From Sneathiella chungangensis (GTDB lineage: Bacteria > Pseudomonadota > Alphaproteobacteria > Sneathiellales > Sneathiellaceae): DNA of 64,000 bases. Positions 53,694 to 64,000 of this stretch are shown in pieces (position 1 is the first letter of the stretch; each line of letters begins with the position of its first letter). The position numbers and the translations under genes are program-made. The notes under the pieces are model-generated. The model saw nothing but the letters and a program-made list of their open reading frames with translations. It ran no database searches and was not told the DNA's origin. The stretch lies in the NCBI RefSeq assembly GCF_009882935.1, contig NZ_WTVA01000001.1, forward strand, positions 696,238 to 760,237, read 5' to 3'.

Positions 53694-53885
53694 ATGGCCA
53701 GTCAGTCCCTCGACAAGCGCAAGCGGGCTATTGCGCAGAACCTAATCGATACCTGCGGCTTGCAGCGCGCCCTCCATGCGGCGCGGCAATATGGCTGGAA
53801 CGATATCGCCGAGGAAATCAACGACGAGATCGAGCGCGGCAGCAAATACAAGCGCCGCCGCACCGACCCCCCGATCCAGCACTAA
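53694..53885 (+). CDS. Small conserved hypothetical protein
   Basis: A 63-aa basic helical protein (LDKRKRAIAQNLIDTCGLQRALHAARQYGWNDIAEEINDEIERG then KYKRRR). ATG 53694 follows GGGAG. The C-terminal RKRR cluster and lack of any membrane segment suggest a cytosolic, perhaps nucleic-acid-associated protein. Family not recognised, function unknown. Confidence 0.6.
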   Translation: MASQSLDKRKRAIAQNLIDTCGLQRALHAARQYGWNDIAEEINDEIERGSKYKRRRTDPPIQH

Positions 53886-53991
53886 ATACCGGACGGCGTC
53901 TCGCGGCGCCCCGTTCCCCCTCGTCTTTTCCGCTGTTGACAGCCTCCCTCCCACACGGGCATGTTTCGGGAAACTGTCAGAAGGATGAGAC

Positions 53992-54618
53992 ATGAAGATT
54001 TACTGGATACCGGCGCAGGCGCCGATGCGCGTTCTTGCCCTTGTCAAGCATCTCGGGATCGAGGCGGAGCTGATCCGCATCGATCCTGTCGCGGGCGGCC
54101 TGCATACGCCGGAATACAAGGCCCTCAATCCCAACAAGAAGGCCCCGACCTTGGTCGATGGCGATGTGACGCTCTTTGAATCGGCGGCGATCATGGCGCA
54201 TCTTTGCATCAAGGCAGGCTCCGATCTATGGCCGACGGAAAACCTCACCGAGCAGGTCGAGGTTCTGCGCTGGCTCACCTGGAACGAGGGGCACTGGGTC
54301 GGCGCCGTCGGCCCCTATTATATCGAGCATATCGTGAAGAAGACCTTCAACATGGGCCCGCCGGACCGGGAGCTGCTGGCGAAATCCGGGAAGAACTGCG
54401 TGAAATACGCGAAAGTGCTCGACGCGCATCTTGCGGGGCGCGATTTCGTCGCCGCGAACCGCCTCACCATCGCCGATTTCGCCCTCGCCTCCATGGCCCG
54501 CTACTGGCGGGAGGCGGAGATGCCGTTTGAAGACTTCGCGAACATCACCCGCTGGCTCGACGGCCTGGAGCAAATCCCCGCGTGGAAAAACCCCTGGCCG
54601 GACGAAAAGGCGGCGTGA
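53992..54618 (+). CDS. Glutathione S-transferase family protein
   Basis: A 208-aa GST. Thioredoxin-like N-terminal domain (MKIYWIPAQAPMRVLALVKHLGIEAELIRIDP, KAPTLVDGDVTLFESAAIMAHL with the cis-Pro and the Glu-Ser that bind glutathione) and all-helical C-terminal domain with the N-capping box (LTIADFALASM). Substrate unknown. Convergent with the DsbB-like gene, 9 bases apart. Confidence 0.9.
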   Translation: MKIYWIPAQAPMRVLALVKHLGIEAELIRIDPVAGGLHTPEYKALNPNKKAPTLVDGDVTLFESAAIMAHLCIKAGSDLWPTENLTEQVEVLRWLTWNEGHWVGAVGPYYIEHIVKKTFNMGPPDRELLAKSGKNCVKYAKVLDAHLAGRDFVAANRLTIADFALASMARYWREAEMPFEDFANITRWLDGLEQIPAWKNPWPDEKAA

Positions 54619-54627
54619 GAAAAGAGC

Positions 54628-55215
54628 TTAACCCGCTTTCTTCACATCATCGATCAGCTTGTAGCTTTTGGGCGGGTCGGCGCAGACGGTGGGGCCGCAT
54701 TCGATGAGGGTCGTGACCGCGTTGCCCGCCGCCAGCAGCACCATCAACGCGAAGGCGGCGATGGCGAGGCGGCTGCCGCCGAATTTTTTGGCGGGCGTCG
54801 TCGCCGGCACGGGCGCCTTGCTGAACTGCCCTTCGAACAGGAGCATCACGGCAGTGCCGAGAATGATCAGGAAGAAGCAGACCCCCGCCCAGGTATAATA
54901 ATGCAGCCCCCAGACCGGGGAGCCGTAATGCCCGGTGCCCGGCACGATATGCAGCAGGATCTGGCGGATCGAGACGCTGCCGCCATACACCGCCGCGATC
55001 AGCATGATGCCATAATGATGCGGCTTCGGCCCCCGCACCAGATTGAGGCAGAGGCCATACCCTACGGCGACGAGGCCGACCCGCTGCAACAGACAGAGCG
55101 GACAGGGCAGCTCGTCCAGGGTAAACTGCATGGCATAGGCAGCGATCAGCACGCCGCAAATGGCAAAGAGGCCGAGGGCATTGAGATTGCGGGACGCGCG
55201 GGCATCGATCATCAT
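54628..55215 (-). CDS. DsbB-like disulfide bond formation protein
   Basis: A 195-aa four-helix protein reoxidising periplasmic thiol oxidases with quinones. The first periplasmic pair is Cys38-Pro-Leu-Cys41 (ELPCPLCLLQR). The second DsbB pair is not in the usual loop; instead the C-terminus carries ECGPTVCADPPKSY, a feature of a known alphaproteobacterial DsbB subgroup. GGAGG precedes ATG 55215. Directly follows the DUF5993-like gene. Confidence 0.88.
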   Translation of the reverse strand: MMIDARASRNLNALGLFAICGVLIAAYAMQFTLDELPCPLCLLQRVGLVAVGYGLCLNLVRGPKPHHYGIMLIAAVYGGSVSIRQILLHIVPGTGHYGSPVWGLHYYTWAGVCFFLIILGTAVMLLFEGQFSKAPVPATTPAKKFGGSRLAIAAFALMVLLAAGNAVTTLIECGPTVCADPPKSYKLIDDVKKAG

Positions 55216-55228
55216 CGCACCTCCCTCC

Positions 55229-55384
55229 CTACAGCTGAACGGCGAGCGGCGTGGTCGCATGGAACTTCAGCCAATAGACGCTGAGCCCCATGGTCACGGC
55301 AAAGAGGCTATAGGACACCGCCCATTTATCCCGCCAGGCGGCGAGCATCGCCAACGTGAGCAGCAGAAACAGAAGTGCAATCAT
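55229..55384 (-). CDS. DUF5993-like small membrane protein
   Basis: A 51-aa frame: MIALLFLLLTLAMLAAW then RDKWAVSYSLFAVTMG and KFHATTPLAVQL. It has GGAGG 6 bases before the ATG and lies 13 bases upstream of the DsbB-like gene. Two short helices and the HHATxPL-like end match the DUF5993 family, which is repeatedly found beside this DsbB subtype. Function unknown, possibly a DsbB partner. Confidence 0.75.
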   Translation of the reverse strand: MIALLFLLLTLAMLAAWRDKWAVSYSLFAVTMGLSVYWLKFHATTPLAVQL

Positions 55385-55402
55385 CCTTCACCTCCCCACG
55401 GA

Positions 55403-55792
55403 TCAGATCAGATAGGTATAGAGCAGCCAGAGGCTGCCGATCAGCAGCACGAGCAGCGATAAGAGCGAGCCAATCTGGCGCAGGCGAAAACTCGCGCTGT
55501 CGCGGCTGATGCCGATGGCATGAAAGCAGCGGCCCGCCACCAGCATGACGCCGAGCACGCCCACCACATAGATGCTGACGGCGCGCATCTCCAGAAACGC
55601 CATCAGCAGCAGCGAGATCGGCACATATTCGATGAAATTGCCATGGGCCCGGATCGCCCGTTGCAGCCCAGCATCGCCGCCATCGCCGAGCGAGACCTTG
55701 GCCCGCCGCCGCTCCATCGAGGTGCGCAGGCTGAGGAAGAAAAAGATCAGCCCCAGCAGGGCGGCGGCAAGAGGGGTGATTGTGACATGCAT
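55403..55792 (-). CDS. MAPEG family membrane protein
   Basis: A 129-aa four-helix protein starting MHVTITPLAAALLGLIFFFLSLRT (GGAG 9 bases upstream). The MAPEG motif RAIRAHGNFIEYVPISLLLM is clear. The family includes microsomal glutathione transferases, but many bacterial members have unknown substrates. Probably one unit with the DUF5993-like and DsbB-like genes; a GST gene lies on the other side. Confidence 0.88.
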   Translation of the reverse strand: MHVTITPLAAALLGLIFFFLSLRTSMERRRAKVSLGDGGDAGLQRAIRAHGNFIEYVPISLLLMAFLEMRAVSIYVVGVLGVMLVAGRCFHAIGISRDSASFRLRQIGSLLSLLVLLIGSLWLLYTYLI

Positions 55793-55909
55793 GCGGGGTT
55801 TCTCCGTTAGAGCGTGAGCCAGTCGGGCGTTCTTCATCGTCCATAGCATAATTCGCCGCAAAAATCGGCAACTTTCCGCCGCGGCCCCATCCCGCCCGCA
55901 AGCGCCGCG

Positions 55910-56566
55910 TCAGTCCCGCCCCTCCGGGATGGGAAGCGGGAACAGGTTGCGATAGGGGCGCGCCTCGTCCAGCGCGCGGGCATAGCTCGGCCGGGCCAGC
56001 AAACGGTCACGATAGGCCCAGAGATGGCGGTACTCCCCCGGGATCGGGTGGGTCCAGTCCGTATAGAGCAGCGCCGGCGCCGCCGCGCAATCGGCCATGC
56101 TGAAAGTGTCCCCCGACACCCACTCCCGCTCCGCCATCCGCTGATCCAGAACGGCATAGGCGGTATCGAGCTGGGACGTCGCATGGACGTTGCCCGGCCC
56201 GCTTTCGGGCTCGCGGCCCAGGGTCGCCATGATAACCCGTTGCTGCGGCGTATTGATGTAGTTATCGAAAAACCGGTCCCACATCCTCACCTCCGCCGCG
56301 GCAACGGGATCGGACGGAATCAGCGGCGTCCCGCCGGGACGGATTGCCTCCAGATACTCGATAACGCCCGTCGCCTCGAACACCATCCGGTCGTCATCGG
56401 TGAGGATCGGAAACCGCCGGATCGGCCAGAGCGCGGCGAACTCCCCCGCCACGGGCTCGCTGTTGTCCAGCATTTTCAGCTCGAAATCCACGCCTTTCTC
56501 GTAAAAGGCGGTCACCGCCTTCTGGGAATAGGAGGAGAGCGGATGCATATAGAGCGCAAGTGTCAT
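55910..56566 (-). CDS. Glutathione S-transferase family protein
   Basis: A 218-aa GST: MTLALYMHPLSSYSQKAVTAFYEKGVDFELKML, RFPILTDDDRMVFEATGVIEYLE (cis-Pro, Glu/Ala-Thr site) and C-terminal helices with TFSMADCAAAPALLY. AAGGA precedes ATG 56566. Divergent from an HxlR regulator through an intergenic palindrome, so probably its target. Confidence 0.9.
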   Translation of the reverse strand: MTLALYMHPLSSYSQKAVTAFYEKGVDFELKMLDNSEPVAGEFAALWPIRRFPILTDDDRMVFEATGVIEYLEAIRPGGTPLIPSDPVAAAEVRMWDRFFDNYINTPQQRVIMATLGREPESGPGNVHATSQLDTAYAVLDQRMAEREWVSGDTFSMADCAAAPALLYTDWTHPIPGEYRHLWAYRDRLLARPSYARALDEARPYRNLFPLPIPEGRD

Positions 56567-56616
56567 GTGAAACAATCCTTTCATCCCGGGCAATTCCGGC
56601 AGGCCCATAAACTGAA

Positions 56617-56627
56617 TGCAAATTGCA
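56617..56627. promoter_or_regulatory. Palindrome TGCAAATTGCA, candidate HxlR operator
   Basis: Perfect 11-bp palindrome just upstream of the hxlR-type promoter's -35 box and 51 bases before the divergent GST start. Suitable for control of both genes; inferred. Confidence 0.5.
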
Positions 56628-56632
56628 AGTGG

Positions 56633-56661
56633 TTGAAATCTACCGAAACCGTATGTATAAT
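56633..56661 (+). promoter_or_regulatory. Sigma-70 promoter for the HxlR gene (TTGAAA-17-TATAAT)
   Basis: Near-consensus -35 TTGAAA (56633-56638), 17-base spacer, and consensus -10 TATAAT (56656-56661), 23 bases before the ATG; AAGGAG follows. Confidence 0.75.
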
Positions 56662-56684
56662 GCAAGCAGTTTTAAGGAGCTTTC

Positions 56685-57179
56685 ATGACCCTCTCCATCC
56701 GATCGGGCTGCCCGATCAACCTGACGCTGGAAACCCTTGGTGACCGCTGGAGCCTGATCGTCATTCGCGACATCATGTTCGGCAACCGGCGGCATTACCG
56801 CGACCTGCTGACCCATTCGGAAGAGGGGATCGCCTCGAACATCCTCGCCGACCGGCTGAAGAAGCTGGCGGCGTCCGGACTGGTCGAGAGCCATTCCGAC
56901 CCCTCGCACAAGCAGCGGACAATCTACAACCTGACGGAACCGGCGATCCAGCTGGTCCCGCTGCTGGCGCAGATGGGCGCCTGGGGCCGGCGGCATCTGC
57001 CGGTCTCGCGGGAGCTGGCGATCCGCGCGCAACTGCTGGAGGAAGGCGGGCCGGAAATATGGGACGCCTTCATGGCGGAACTGCGCAGCATCCATCTCGG
57101 CGCGCCCGCGCCCCGGCGATCCGTCTTCCGCGAATTAGCGGACGCCTATGAGAGGGAAATCCGCACCAAAAAAGAATGA
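56685..57179 (+). CDS. HxlR family transcriptional regulator
   Basis: A 164-aa winged helix protein: SGCPINLTLETLGDRWSLIVIRDIMFGNRRHYRDLLTHSEEGIASNILADRLKKLAASGLVE is the full HxlR domain with the N-terminal Cys that is often redox or aldehyde sensing. Longer than the usual ~110 aa because of a 60-residue C-terminal helical extension. AAGGAG before ATG. Divergent GST is the likely target. Confidence 0.92.
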   Translation: MTLSIRSGCPINLTLETLGDRWSLIVIRDIMFGNRRHYRDLLTHSEEGIASNILADRLKKLAASGLVESHSDPSHKQRTIYNLTEPAIQLVPLLAQMGAWGRRHLPVSRELAIRAQLLEEGGPEIWDAFMAELRSIHLGAPAPRRSVFRELADAYEREIRTKKE

Positions 57180-57232
57180 ACCCGGGCGCCGGACCAGACA
57201 AGCTTGAAAGACGCTCTGATCCGCGCGATGGG

Positions 57233-57727
57233 CTAGAAGGCCGCCCGGTCGAGGCGGAAGCAGAGGCGGCCGTCCACCTGATAGCCGCCGAGTCGCTCAT
57301 AAAAGCGGCGGCCATCCTTGTTGTCGGCGGCGACATTCCAGTCGAGGCGGCAGCACCCTTGCGCCCGCGCGTAATCGATCACCCATTGCATGAGCCGTGC
57401 GCCGATCCCGTTGCCGCGCGCATCGGCGCGGACATAGAGCTCCTTCATGAAGCACTGCCGGTTTGCGTCCGGGCGGGGTTCGACGAGGGAGTGAATGAGA
57501 TAGACCGACGTGAGGCCGAGCGCCCTCGCTCCGTCCGCCGCAATGATCAGCGTCTGGTGGCTGTCCGGGGCGAGCAAGTGATGCTCAAGATGCGCCTCTA
57601 TCTCCGCTCTTTTGACGGTACTTTGCGGGTTATAAAAGCGGTTCAGCTCCAGGAGGAGGTCGATCAGGCTGTCCCGATGCGCCGCCCCCGGCTCCCCGAC
57701 ATAAAGAGTTTCCTCGGCTGTCGTCAT
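57233..57727 (-). CDS. GNAT family N-acetyltransferase
   Basis: A 164-aa acetyltransferase. LYVRADARGNGIGARLMQWVIDYARAQGC contains the acetyl-CoA binding R-x2-G-x-G/A motif; LDWNVAADNKDGRRFYERLGG is the typical motif B. Acceptor unknown. Its ATG overlaps the VWA gene stop by 4 bases. Confidence 0.9.
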   Translation of the reverse strand: MTTAEETLYVGEPGAAHRDSLIDLLLELNRFYNPQSTVKRAEIEAHLEHHLLAPDSHQTLIIAADGARALGLTSVYLIHSLVEPRPDANRQCFMKELYVRADARGNGIGARLMQWVIDYARAQGCCRLDWNVAADNKDGRRFYERLGGYQVDGRLCFRLDRAAF

Positions 57728-59880
57728 TCGATCGTGACCGTGCTGAGTTTGGCAGGGTCGATGGTGACCTGCTGCGCGAAGGCACCGGCGGTAACGCGGT
57801 AGGTGCCGGCGGCAAGGCTGAGGGCGCCGCCGCCCGCGATCCCCTCCCCGATCACCGTTCCGGCCTCATCCATCACGGTGAAGGAGGGGTTGATGGCCTT
57901 GGTGAGGGCCGCCGCCAGCGCAGCCTCGTCACTGGCGTTGAAATATTCCCCGCCGCCAAGTTCCGCCCAGAGCGCGAAGCTTTCCTGCAGGGCCGCGTCA
58001 TCGATGGCATAGCCGACGATATTGACCCGCACGTCATCGCCGCCCGCGCGCATTTCCGCGATCACATCGGCGGGATTGCCCTCGCAGGTTTCCTCCCCGT
58101 CGGTGATCAGCACGATGATCCGCTCCCCGGTAACGGCGCGAAGATCGCTGCTCGTCTGGGCGAGGCTGTCGGCGATGGGCGTTTTCGCAAGGTTCATCGC
58201 CGTCACCCCGTCCACGCGGGCCGTCGCCGCGGCGCGGCTCAAAGGCGCGAGCGGGATTTCCAGATCGGTGCGGCATGTATCCGCCTCCTTATGGCCGAAC
58301 ACCCGGAGCGCAAAGGGTGTGCCGTCCGGGATGGTATCGGAGACCAGCGCGTTGAGGGTGCGCTTGGCGATATCGATCCGCCGGTCGCCGTCCTGCCGCT
58401 GCAGCATGCTGCCCGAGGCATCGAGGACGACCTCGATCGCATCCTCAGGGCCGAGGCGCGGCTTCTTCGCGGCGATCACCTGAAGCGAGCCCGGTTCCTG
58501 CTTTGCCGGGGTGATGGTGACGGGCACGGCGGTGAGCACTTTCCCGCCATGGGTCCGGTAGCGCAGCTCATAGTCCCCCGGCAGGTTCGGCGCATGAACG
58601 GCGATGACATTGCCCTTTTCCCTGTCCACATAGCGATAGGCGATATTGCCGGGTTTCGCGGGATCGACCAGTTGCAGGAGATCGCCATGGTTTCCCGGCC
58701 CCTGCCAGGTGACGTTGAAGCGCTGGTTCCCCTCCACCTCGGCGGGGGCATCCAGTTTCGCGCTCACGTCGGTGACGGTGAAGGATACCTCCCCCAGGAT
58801 CTGCCCGCCGGAGAGATAGGCGACGCGATACGCGCCCAGTTCCTCCGGCGCACGGAGCGTCACGGTCTCCGGGTTATGGCCAAGATAGGCGTAGCTTCCC
58901 GCGTTCGAGCCATCGGGGCGCAACACCCGGACCAGATCGCCGCTATTGTTCGGCCCCTGCCACTCGACGGGGAAATGCGCGCCCGCGGGTACCGTCTCCG
59001 CCATGGCGAGCGTCGCGTTGGTGCCGGTCACGGTAATCGCGGTCGAGCCGATATCCTTCTTCGCGGTGAAATAGGCGATGCGATAGCTGCCCGGCTCCAC
59101 CGGTGCGGTCATCTTTGTCACGTTATCCTTCGCCTGCCCGGCATAACGATAGAGCCCGCTCATCGGCTTGCCGCTGGCATCGACGAATTGGAGGTAATCG
59201 CCGTTATTGAGCGGGCCGTCGAAGGACAGCTCGAACGTCTCGTTCGCGCCGACGCTCTCGGGCGCGGTCACCGTCGCGGTCACGCCCTGCACGGAAATCG
59301 GGCTGCTGCCGATCATCATCTTGCCGGTGAAATAGCCGACGCCATACTCGCCCCCCTCCGCCGGGAGACGCAGTTTCACAACGCCGTTCTTGGCGTTGCC
59401 GACATAGGCATAGAGGCCGCGGATCGGCTTGCCCGCATCGGTGATCATCTGGACATAGTCGCCGGAGTTAACCGGCCCCTCGAACGCCACCTCGATCGTC
59501 TCGTTGATCTTCGCGCTTTCGGGAAGGGTGAGGCTTGCGGTCACGGCGGTGACGGTGAGCGGGCTGCTCGCCACAATCTTGCCGCCGGAAACATAGGCGA
59601 CCAAATAATTCCCGGGCGCCAGCGGGGCGGCGAGTTTGCCTTTATTATTCTTGAGGTTGCCGACATAGACATAGGCGCCCTTCAGCAGCTTGCCGCTTTC
59701 ATCGGCGAAGCGGAGGATGTCGCCCTTGGCGGGCGGGCCCGAAACGGTGATCTCGATCGCCTGGTTGATGCCCGCCTCGGTGGGCGCGGTGATCGTAACC
59801 TCCTGCGCCTGCGCCGTCGCGGCGAGCGCGAGGCTGAAGATAAGAATAAAAACGGCCCTTGATAACGTCCTGTAACTCAT
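57724..59880 (-). CDS. Exported VWA-domain protein with Ig-like repeats
   Basis: A 718-aa protein with a signal peptide (RAVFILIFSLALAATAQA). Five similar ~85-residue beta repeats follow, each with a I/F-x-V-x-W/F-x-G-P-x-N/K-x-GD core (ITVSGPPAKGDIL, VAFEGPVNSGDYV, LSFDGPLNNGDYL, VEWQGPNNSGDLV, VTWQGPGNHGDLL). A C-terminal VWA domain has the MIDAS motif DASGSM and a Thr/Asp pair (ITDGEETC). Likely cell-surface or periplasmic; possible phospholipase C-like relatives exist. A short C-terminal beta segment follows the VWA domain. Confidence 0.85.
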   Translation of the reverse strand: MSYRTLSRAVFILIFSLALAATAQAQEVTITAPTEAGINQAIEITVSGPPAKGDILRFADESGKLLKGAYVYVGNLKNNKGKLAAPLAPGNYLVAYVSGGKIVASSPLTVTAVTASLTLPESAKINETIEVAFEGPVNSGDYVQMITDAGKPIRGLYAYVGNAKNGVVKLRLPAEGGEYGVGYFTGKMMIGSSPISVQGVTATVTAPESVGANETFELSFDGPLNNGDYLQFVDASGKPMSGLYRYAGQAKDNVTKMTAPVEPGSYRIAYFTAKKDIGSTAITVTGTNATLAMAETVPAGAHFPVEWQGPNNSGDLVRVLRPDGSNAGSYAYLGHNPETVTLRAPEELGAYRVAYLSGGQILGEVSFTVTDVSAKLDAPAEVEGNQRFNVTWQGPGNHGDLLQLVDPAKPGNIAYRYVDREKGNVIAVHAPNLPGDYELRYRTHGGKVLTAVPVTITPAKQEPGSLQVIAAKKPRLGPEDAIEVVLDASGSMLQRQDGDRRIDIAKRTLNALVSDTIPDGTPFALRVFGHKEADTCRTDLEIPLAPLSRAAATARVDGVTAMNLAKTPIADSLAQTSSDLRAVTGERIIVLITDGEETCEGNPADVIAEMRAGGDDVRVNIVGYAIDDAALQESFALWAELGGGEYFNASDEAALAAALTKAINPSFTVMDEAGTVIGEGIAGGGALSLAAGTYRVTAGAFAQQVTIDPAKLSTVTIE

Positions 59881-59979
59881 GATTTCCCCCTGTCCGCGGC
59901 GGCGCCTCCCCCGGCCGCCGACGGCAAGTGTGCCATTTTTCGGGCAGAAATCAAATGCGCTATAAAATCCGCGCCCCGC

Positions 59980-61527
59980 CTACTCCCACTCGATGGTTCC
60001 GGGGGGTTTGGAGGTGGTGTCGTAGACGACGCGGTTGATGCCCTTGACCTCGTTGATGATGCGGGTCGAGACGCGCCCCAAAAAGTCATGGCTGAAGGGA
60101 TAGTAATCCGCGGTCATACCGTCGGTCGAGGTCACGGCGCGAAGGGCGCAGACATAGTCATAGGTGCGGTTATCTCCCATCACGCCGACAGTGCGGACGG
60201 GCAGCAGCACGGCGAAGGCCTGCCATATCTCGTTATAAAGCCCGGCTTTGCGGATCTCATCAAGATAGATGGTATCAGCCTTGCGCAGGATTTCCAGCCG
60301 CTCGCGAGTGATCGTGCCCGGAATACGGATGGCGAGCCCCGGCCCCGGGAAGGGGTGCCGGTCAACGAGTTCCGCCGCCATGCCAAGCTCCCGCCCCAAA
60401 TCACGGACCTCGTCCTTGAAGAGTTCGCGTAAGGGTTCCACCAGCTTCATATTCATGCGTTCGGGCAGGCCGCCGACATTATGATGCGATTTGATGGTCA
60501 CCGAAGGCCCGCCCGAGAAAGAGACACTCTCGATCACATCCGGATAGAGCGTGCCCTGCGCGAGGAATTCCGCGCCGCCGACCTTGCTGGCTTCTTCGTC
60601 GAACACATCGATGAAGATGCGGCCGATGGTCTTGCGCTTCACTTCGGGATCATCGACGCCCTCAAGCTCGCCGAGGAACAGGTCGGACGCATCGCGATGG
60701 ATCAGCGGGATATTGTATTTATCGCGGAAGAGGCTCACCACCTGCTCCGATTCGCCCGCCCGCATCAGGCCGGTATCGACATAGACGCAGGTGAGCTGAT
60801 CGCCGATCGCCTCATGGATGAGGACGGCGACGACAGAGCTGTCGACCCCGCCCGAAAGGCCGCAGATGACCTTGCCATCCCCCACCTGACGGCGGATCGC
60901 GTCGATCGCCTGATCCTTGAACGCGGCCATGGTCCAGTCGCCCGCAAGGCCACATATACGATGCACGAAATTGGAGAGCAGCGCGGCGCCGCGCGGCGTA
61001 TGCACCACTTCGGGATGGAACTGCACGCCGTAGAATTTCTTCTGATCATTGGCAATGCCGGCAAAGGGCGCACCGCTTGACGTGGCGACAACGGAAAAGC
61101 CGTCCGGGATCGCGACCACATGATCGCCATGGCTCATCCAGACCTGATCCTTGGTTCCGGCTTCCCAGACGCCATTAAACAGGTCGCAATCGGCGACCAC
61201 GTCGATGTCGGCACGGCCAAATTCGCGATGGTCCGGCGCCTCCACCTTGCCGCCGAGCTGATCGACCATGGTCTGCTGTCCGTAACAGATGCCGAGGATG
61301 GGCACGCCCATCTTGAACACGGCATCCGGCGCGCGGGGCGTCGCATCACCGATGACCGAGGCCGGACCGCCCGAGAGGATAATCCCCGCCGGGTCGAAGT
61401 CTTTCAGCCGGTCGGCCGCTGAATTGAAGGGAATGATTTCACTGTAAACCCCAGCCTCCCGGACGCGCCGCGCGATCAGCTGGGTGACCTGACTGCCAAA
61501 GTCAATGATCAGAATACTGTTTTTCAT
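59980..61527 (-). CDS. guaA: GMP synthase (glutamine-hydrolysing)
   Basis: A 515-aa enzyme converting XMP to GMP. Class I glutaminase domain with nucleophile Cys in ILGICYGQQ and His-Glu in [12 protein letters not shown]-loop ATPase [13 protein letters not shown]-terminal dimer domain ending [11 protein letters not shown]. Located with guaB and rsmB, forming a gua region. Confidence 0.97.
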   Translation of the reverse strand: MKNSILIIDFGSQVTQLIARRVREAGVYSEIIPFNSAADRLKDFDPAGIILSGGPASVIGDATPRAPDAVFKMGVPILGICYGQQTMVDQLGGKVEAPDHREFGRADIDVVADCDLFNGVWEAGTKDQVWMSHGDHVVAIPDGFSVVATSSGAPFAGIANDQKKFYGVQFHPEVVHTPRGAALLSNFVHRICGLAGDWTMAAFKDQAIDAIRRQVGDGKVICGLSGGVDSSVVAVLIHEAIGDQLTCVYVDTGLMRAGESEQVVSLFRDKYNIPLIHRDASDLFLGELEGVDDPEVKRKTIGRIFIDVFDEEASKVGGAEFLAQGTLYPDVIESVSFSGGPSVTIKSHHNVGGLPERMNMKLVEPLRELFKDEVRDLGRELGMAAELVDRHPFPGPGLAIRIPGTITRERLEILRKADTIYLDEIRKAGLYNEIWQAFAVLLPVRTVGVMGDNRTYDYVCALRAVTSTDGMTADYYPFSHDFLGRVSTRIINEVKGINRVVYDTTSKPPGTIEWE

Positions 61528-61589
61528 AAACGGGGTTTAGACAGTTTGGGGAAGCCTGTCCAGCCCGTTTATGCCGTGTTTTTGCAGTT

Positions 61590-62072
61590 TTAGCTCTGCT
61601 TCGCCTTATAGTCCTCAACCGCGCGTTTCAGCATGGTATATTCGGGGCAGCCGAAGAAGCAGAGCGCGTCGAGTTTGAGCAGATGTTCCTCCGCCATTTT
61701 CAGGTTGCCGGTCTGCAAATAGGCCTCGCCGATATATTCGTTGGCGCCGCGATGATCGGGGTTGATTTCCAGCGCCCGGTTGTAGTTCGCGAAGGCGGCA
61801 TCGTAGTTTTTCAGCTGGCGATTGGCATAGCCGAGATAATTATAGGCATCGGCATTGTCGGGCTCGCTTGCCGTCACCTTGGTGAAGGCGGCGATGGCGG
61901 CGTCCCACTGCTCCGCGTCGATGGCGGCCTTGCCGGCGGCGAATTCAGGATTTTTCGGCGCCTCCGTCGTGCTTGAGCTGTCGCCGCTTCCCGCCGCGAA
62001 CACGATCTGAGCCGCCAGCAGCTGCGCCGCGAAGACGGTCATCATTGCCAGGATAAATTTGCGTATTGTCAT
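61590..62072 (-). CDS. Exported TPR-repeat protein
   Basis: A 160-aa protein starting MTIRKFILAMMTVFAAQLLAAQIVFA (signal peptide), then three TPR units (AAIDAEQWDAAIAAFTKVTASEPDNADAYNYLGYANRQLKNYDAAFANYNRALEINPDHRGANEYIGEAYLQTGNLKMAEEHL). C-terminal CFFGCPEYTMLKRAVEDYK has a Cys pair conserved in related alphaproteobacterial TPR proteins. Between guaA and rsmB. Confidence 0.85.
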   Translation of the reverse strand: MTIRKFILAMMTVFAAQLLAAQIVFAAGSGDSSSTTEAPKNPEFAAGKAAIDAEQWDAAIAAFTKVTASEPDNADAYNYLGYANRQLKNYDAAFANYNRALEINPDHRGANEYIGEAYLQTGNLKMAEEHLLKLDALCFFGCPEYTMLKRAVEDYKAKQS

Positions 62073-62201
62073 TGTCCCCAATCTCCCATTTTTGACGTCT
62101 TTCAAGGACCTACGGGTCATCCGCGACTTCGGATCACCATTATAACGGATCAGGACGGAAATTCCGTTCACATGATGGTGAATTATTTTTCTCACCCAGA
62201 G

Positions 62202-64000
<1,799 letters not shown>

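Overview
The window looks like core chromosome of a high-GC alphaproteobacterium, probably Rhodospirillales/Sneathiella/Kiloniella-like; this is inferred from gene order and protein character, and no 16S is present. Diagnostic blocks are pepA-holC, lptF-lptG-lptD-surA-pdxA-rsmA, fabD-fabG-acpP-fabF-mltG with yicC-gmk, rpsF-rpsR-DUF2232-rplI-dnaB-alr-mlaE-mlaF-radA-cvpA-purF-SDR, der-bamB-TPR, and guaB-rsmB-TPR-guaA. I see no rRNA, tRNA, CRISPR array, prophage, transposase or integrase.

Layout. 0-2.5 kb: partial DUF455 gene, M23 peptidase and bactofilin (envelope shape), a shared terminator and ndk. 3.1-7 kb: small metabolic and regulatory genes (YdeI-like, TauD-like dioxygenase with divergent TetR, GFA, SRPBCC plus ArsR). 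7-9 kb: an ABC-F protein. 9-13 kb: an accretion zone of AT-richer genes between the convergent ABC-F and holC genes. 13-22.7 kb: pepA, LPS export and outer-membrane biogenesis, pdxA, rsmA. 22.7-23.8 kb: a Sel1-repeat gene inserted next to gmk. 24-32 kb: gmk, yicC, a Pro/Thr-rich membrane protein, mltG and the fatty-acid synthesis genes. 32-44.5 kb: globin/LysR pair, ribosomal proteins, dnaB, alr, Mla transporter, radA, cvpA, purF, SDR. 44.6-47.2 kb: a small secreted protein and a NaeI-like restriction-modification pair. 47-51 kb: der, bamB, TPR. 51-57.7 kb: accessory envelope genes, GSTs, DsbB/DUF5993, MAPEG, HxlR, GNAT. 57.7-64 kb: a VWA protein, guaA, TPR, rsmB and the 3' end of guaB.

The most unusual signal is a recurring architecture at four loci (ABC-F, holC, gmk, SDR). 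An intact housekeeping gene is followed by one or more AT-richer cargo genes and then by an extra copy of that gene's own 3' end, in the same orientation, ending at or close to the stop codon. holC has two extra copies (97 and 23 codons). The extra ends differ from the intact gene mostly at third codon positions, and the stop codon is even swapped (TGA/TAG, TAG/TAA). They therefore look like 3' ends of diverged functional alleles rather than decaying local duplicates. No recombinase is visible. This suggests that cargo enters by recombination within the 3' end of a gene, replaces the working 3' end and displaces the old one beyond the cargo. The cargo consists of lipoproteins, small exported or membrane proteins, a HEPN-like protein, a Sel1-repeat protein and, beside one such site, a restriction-modification system.
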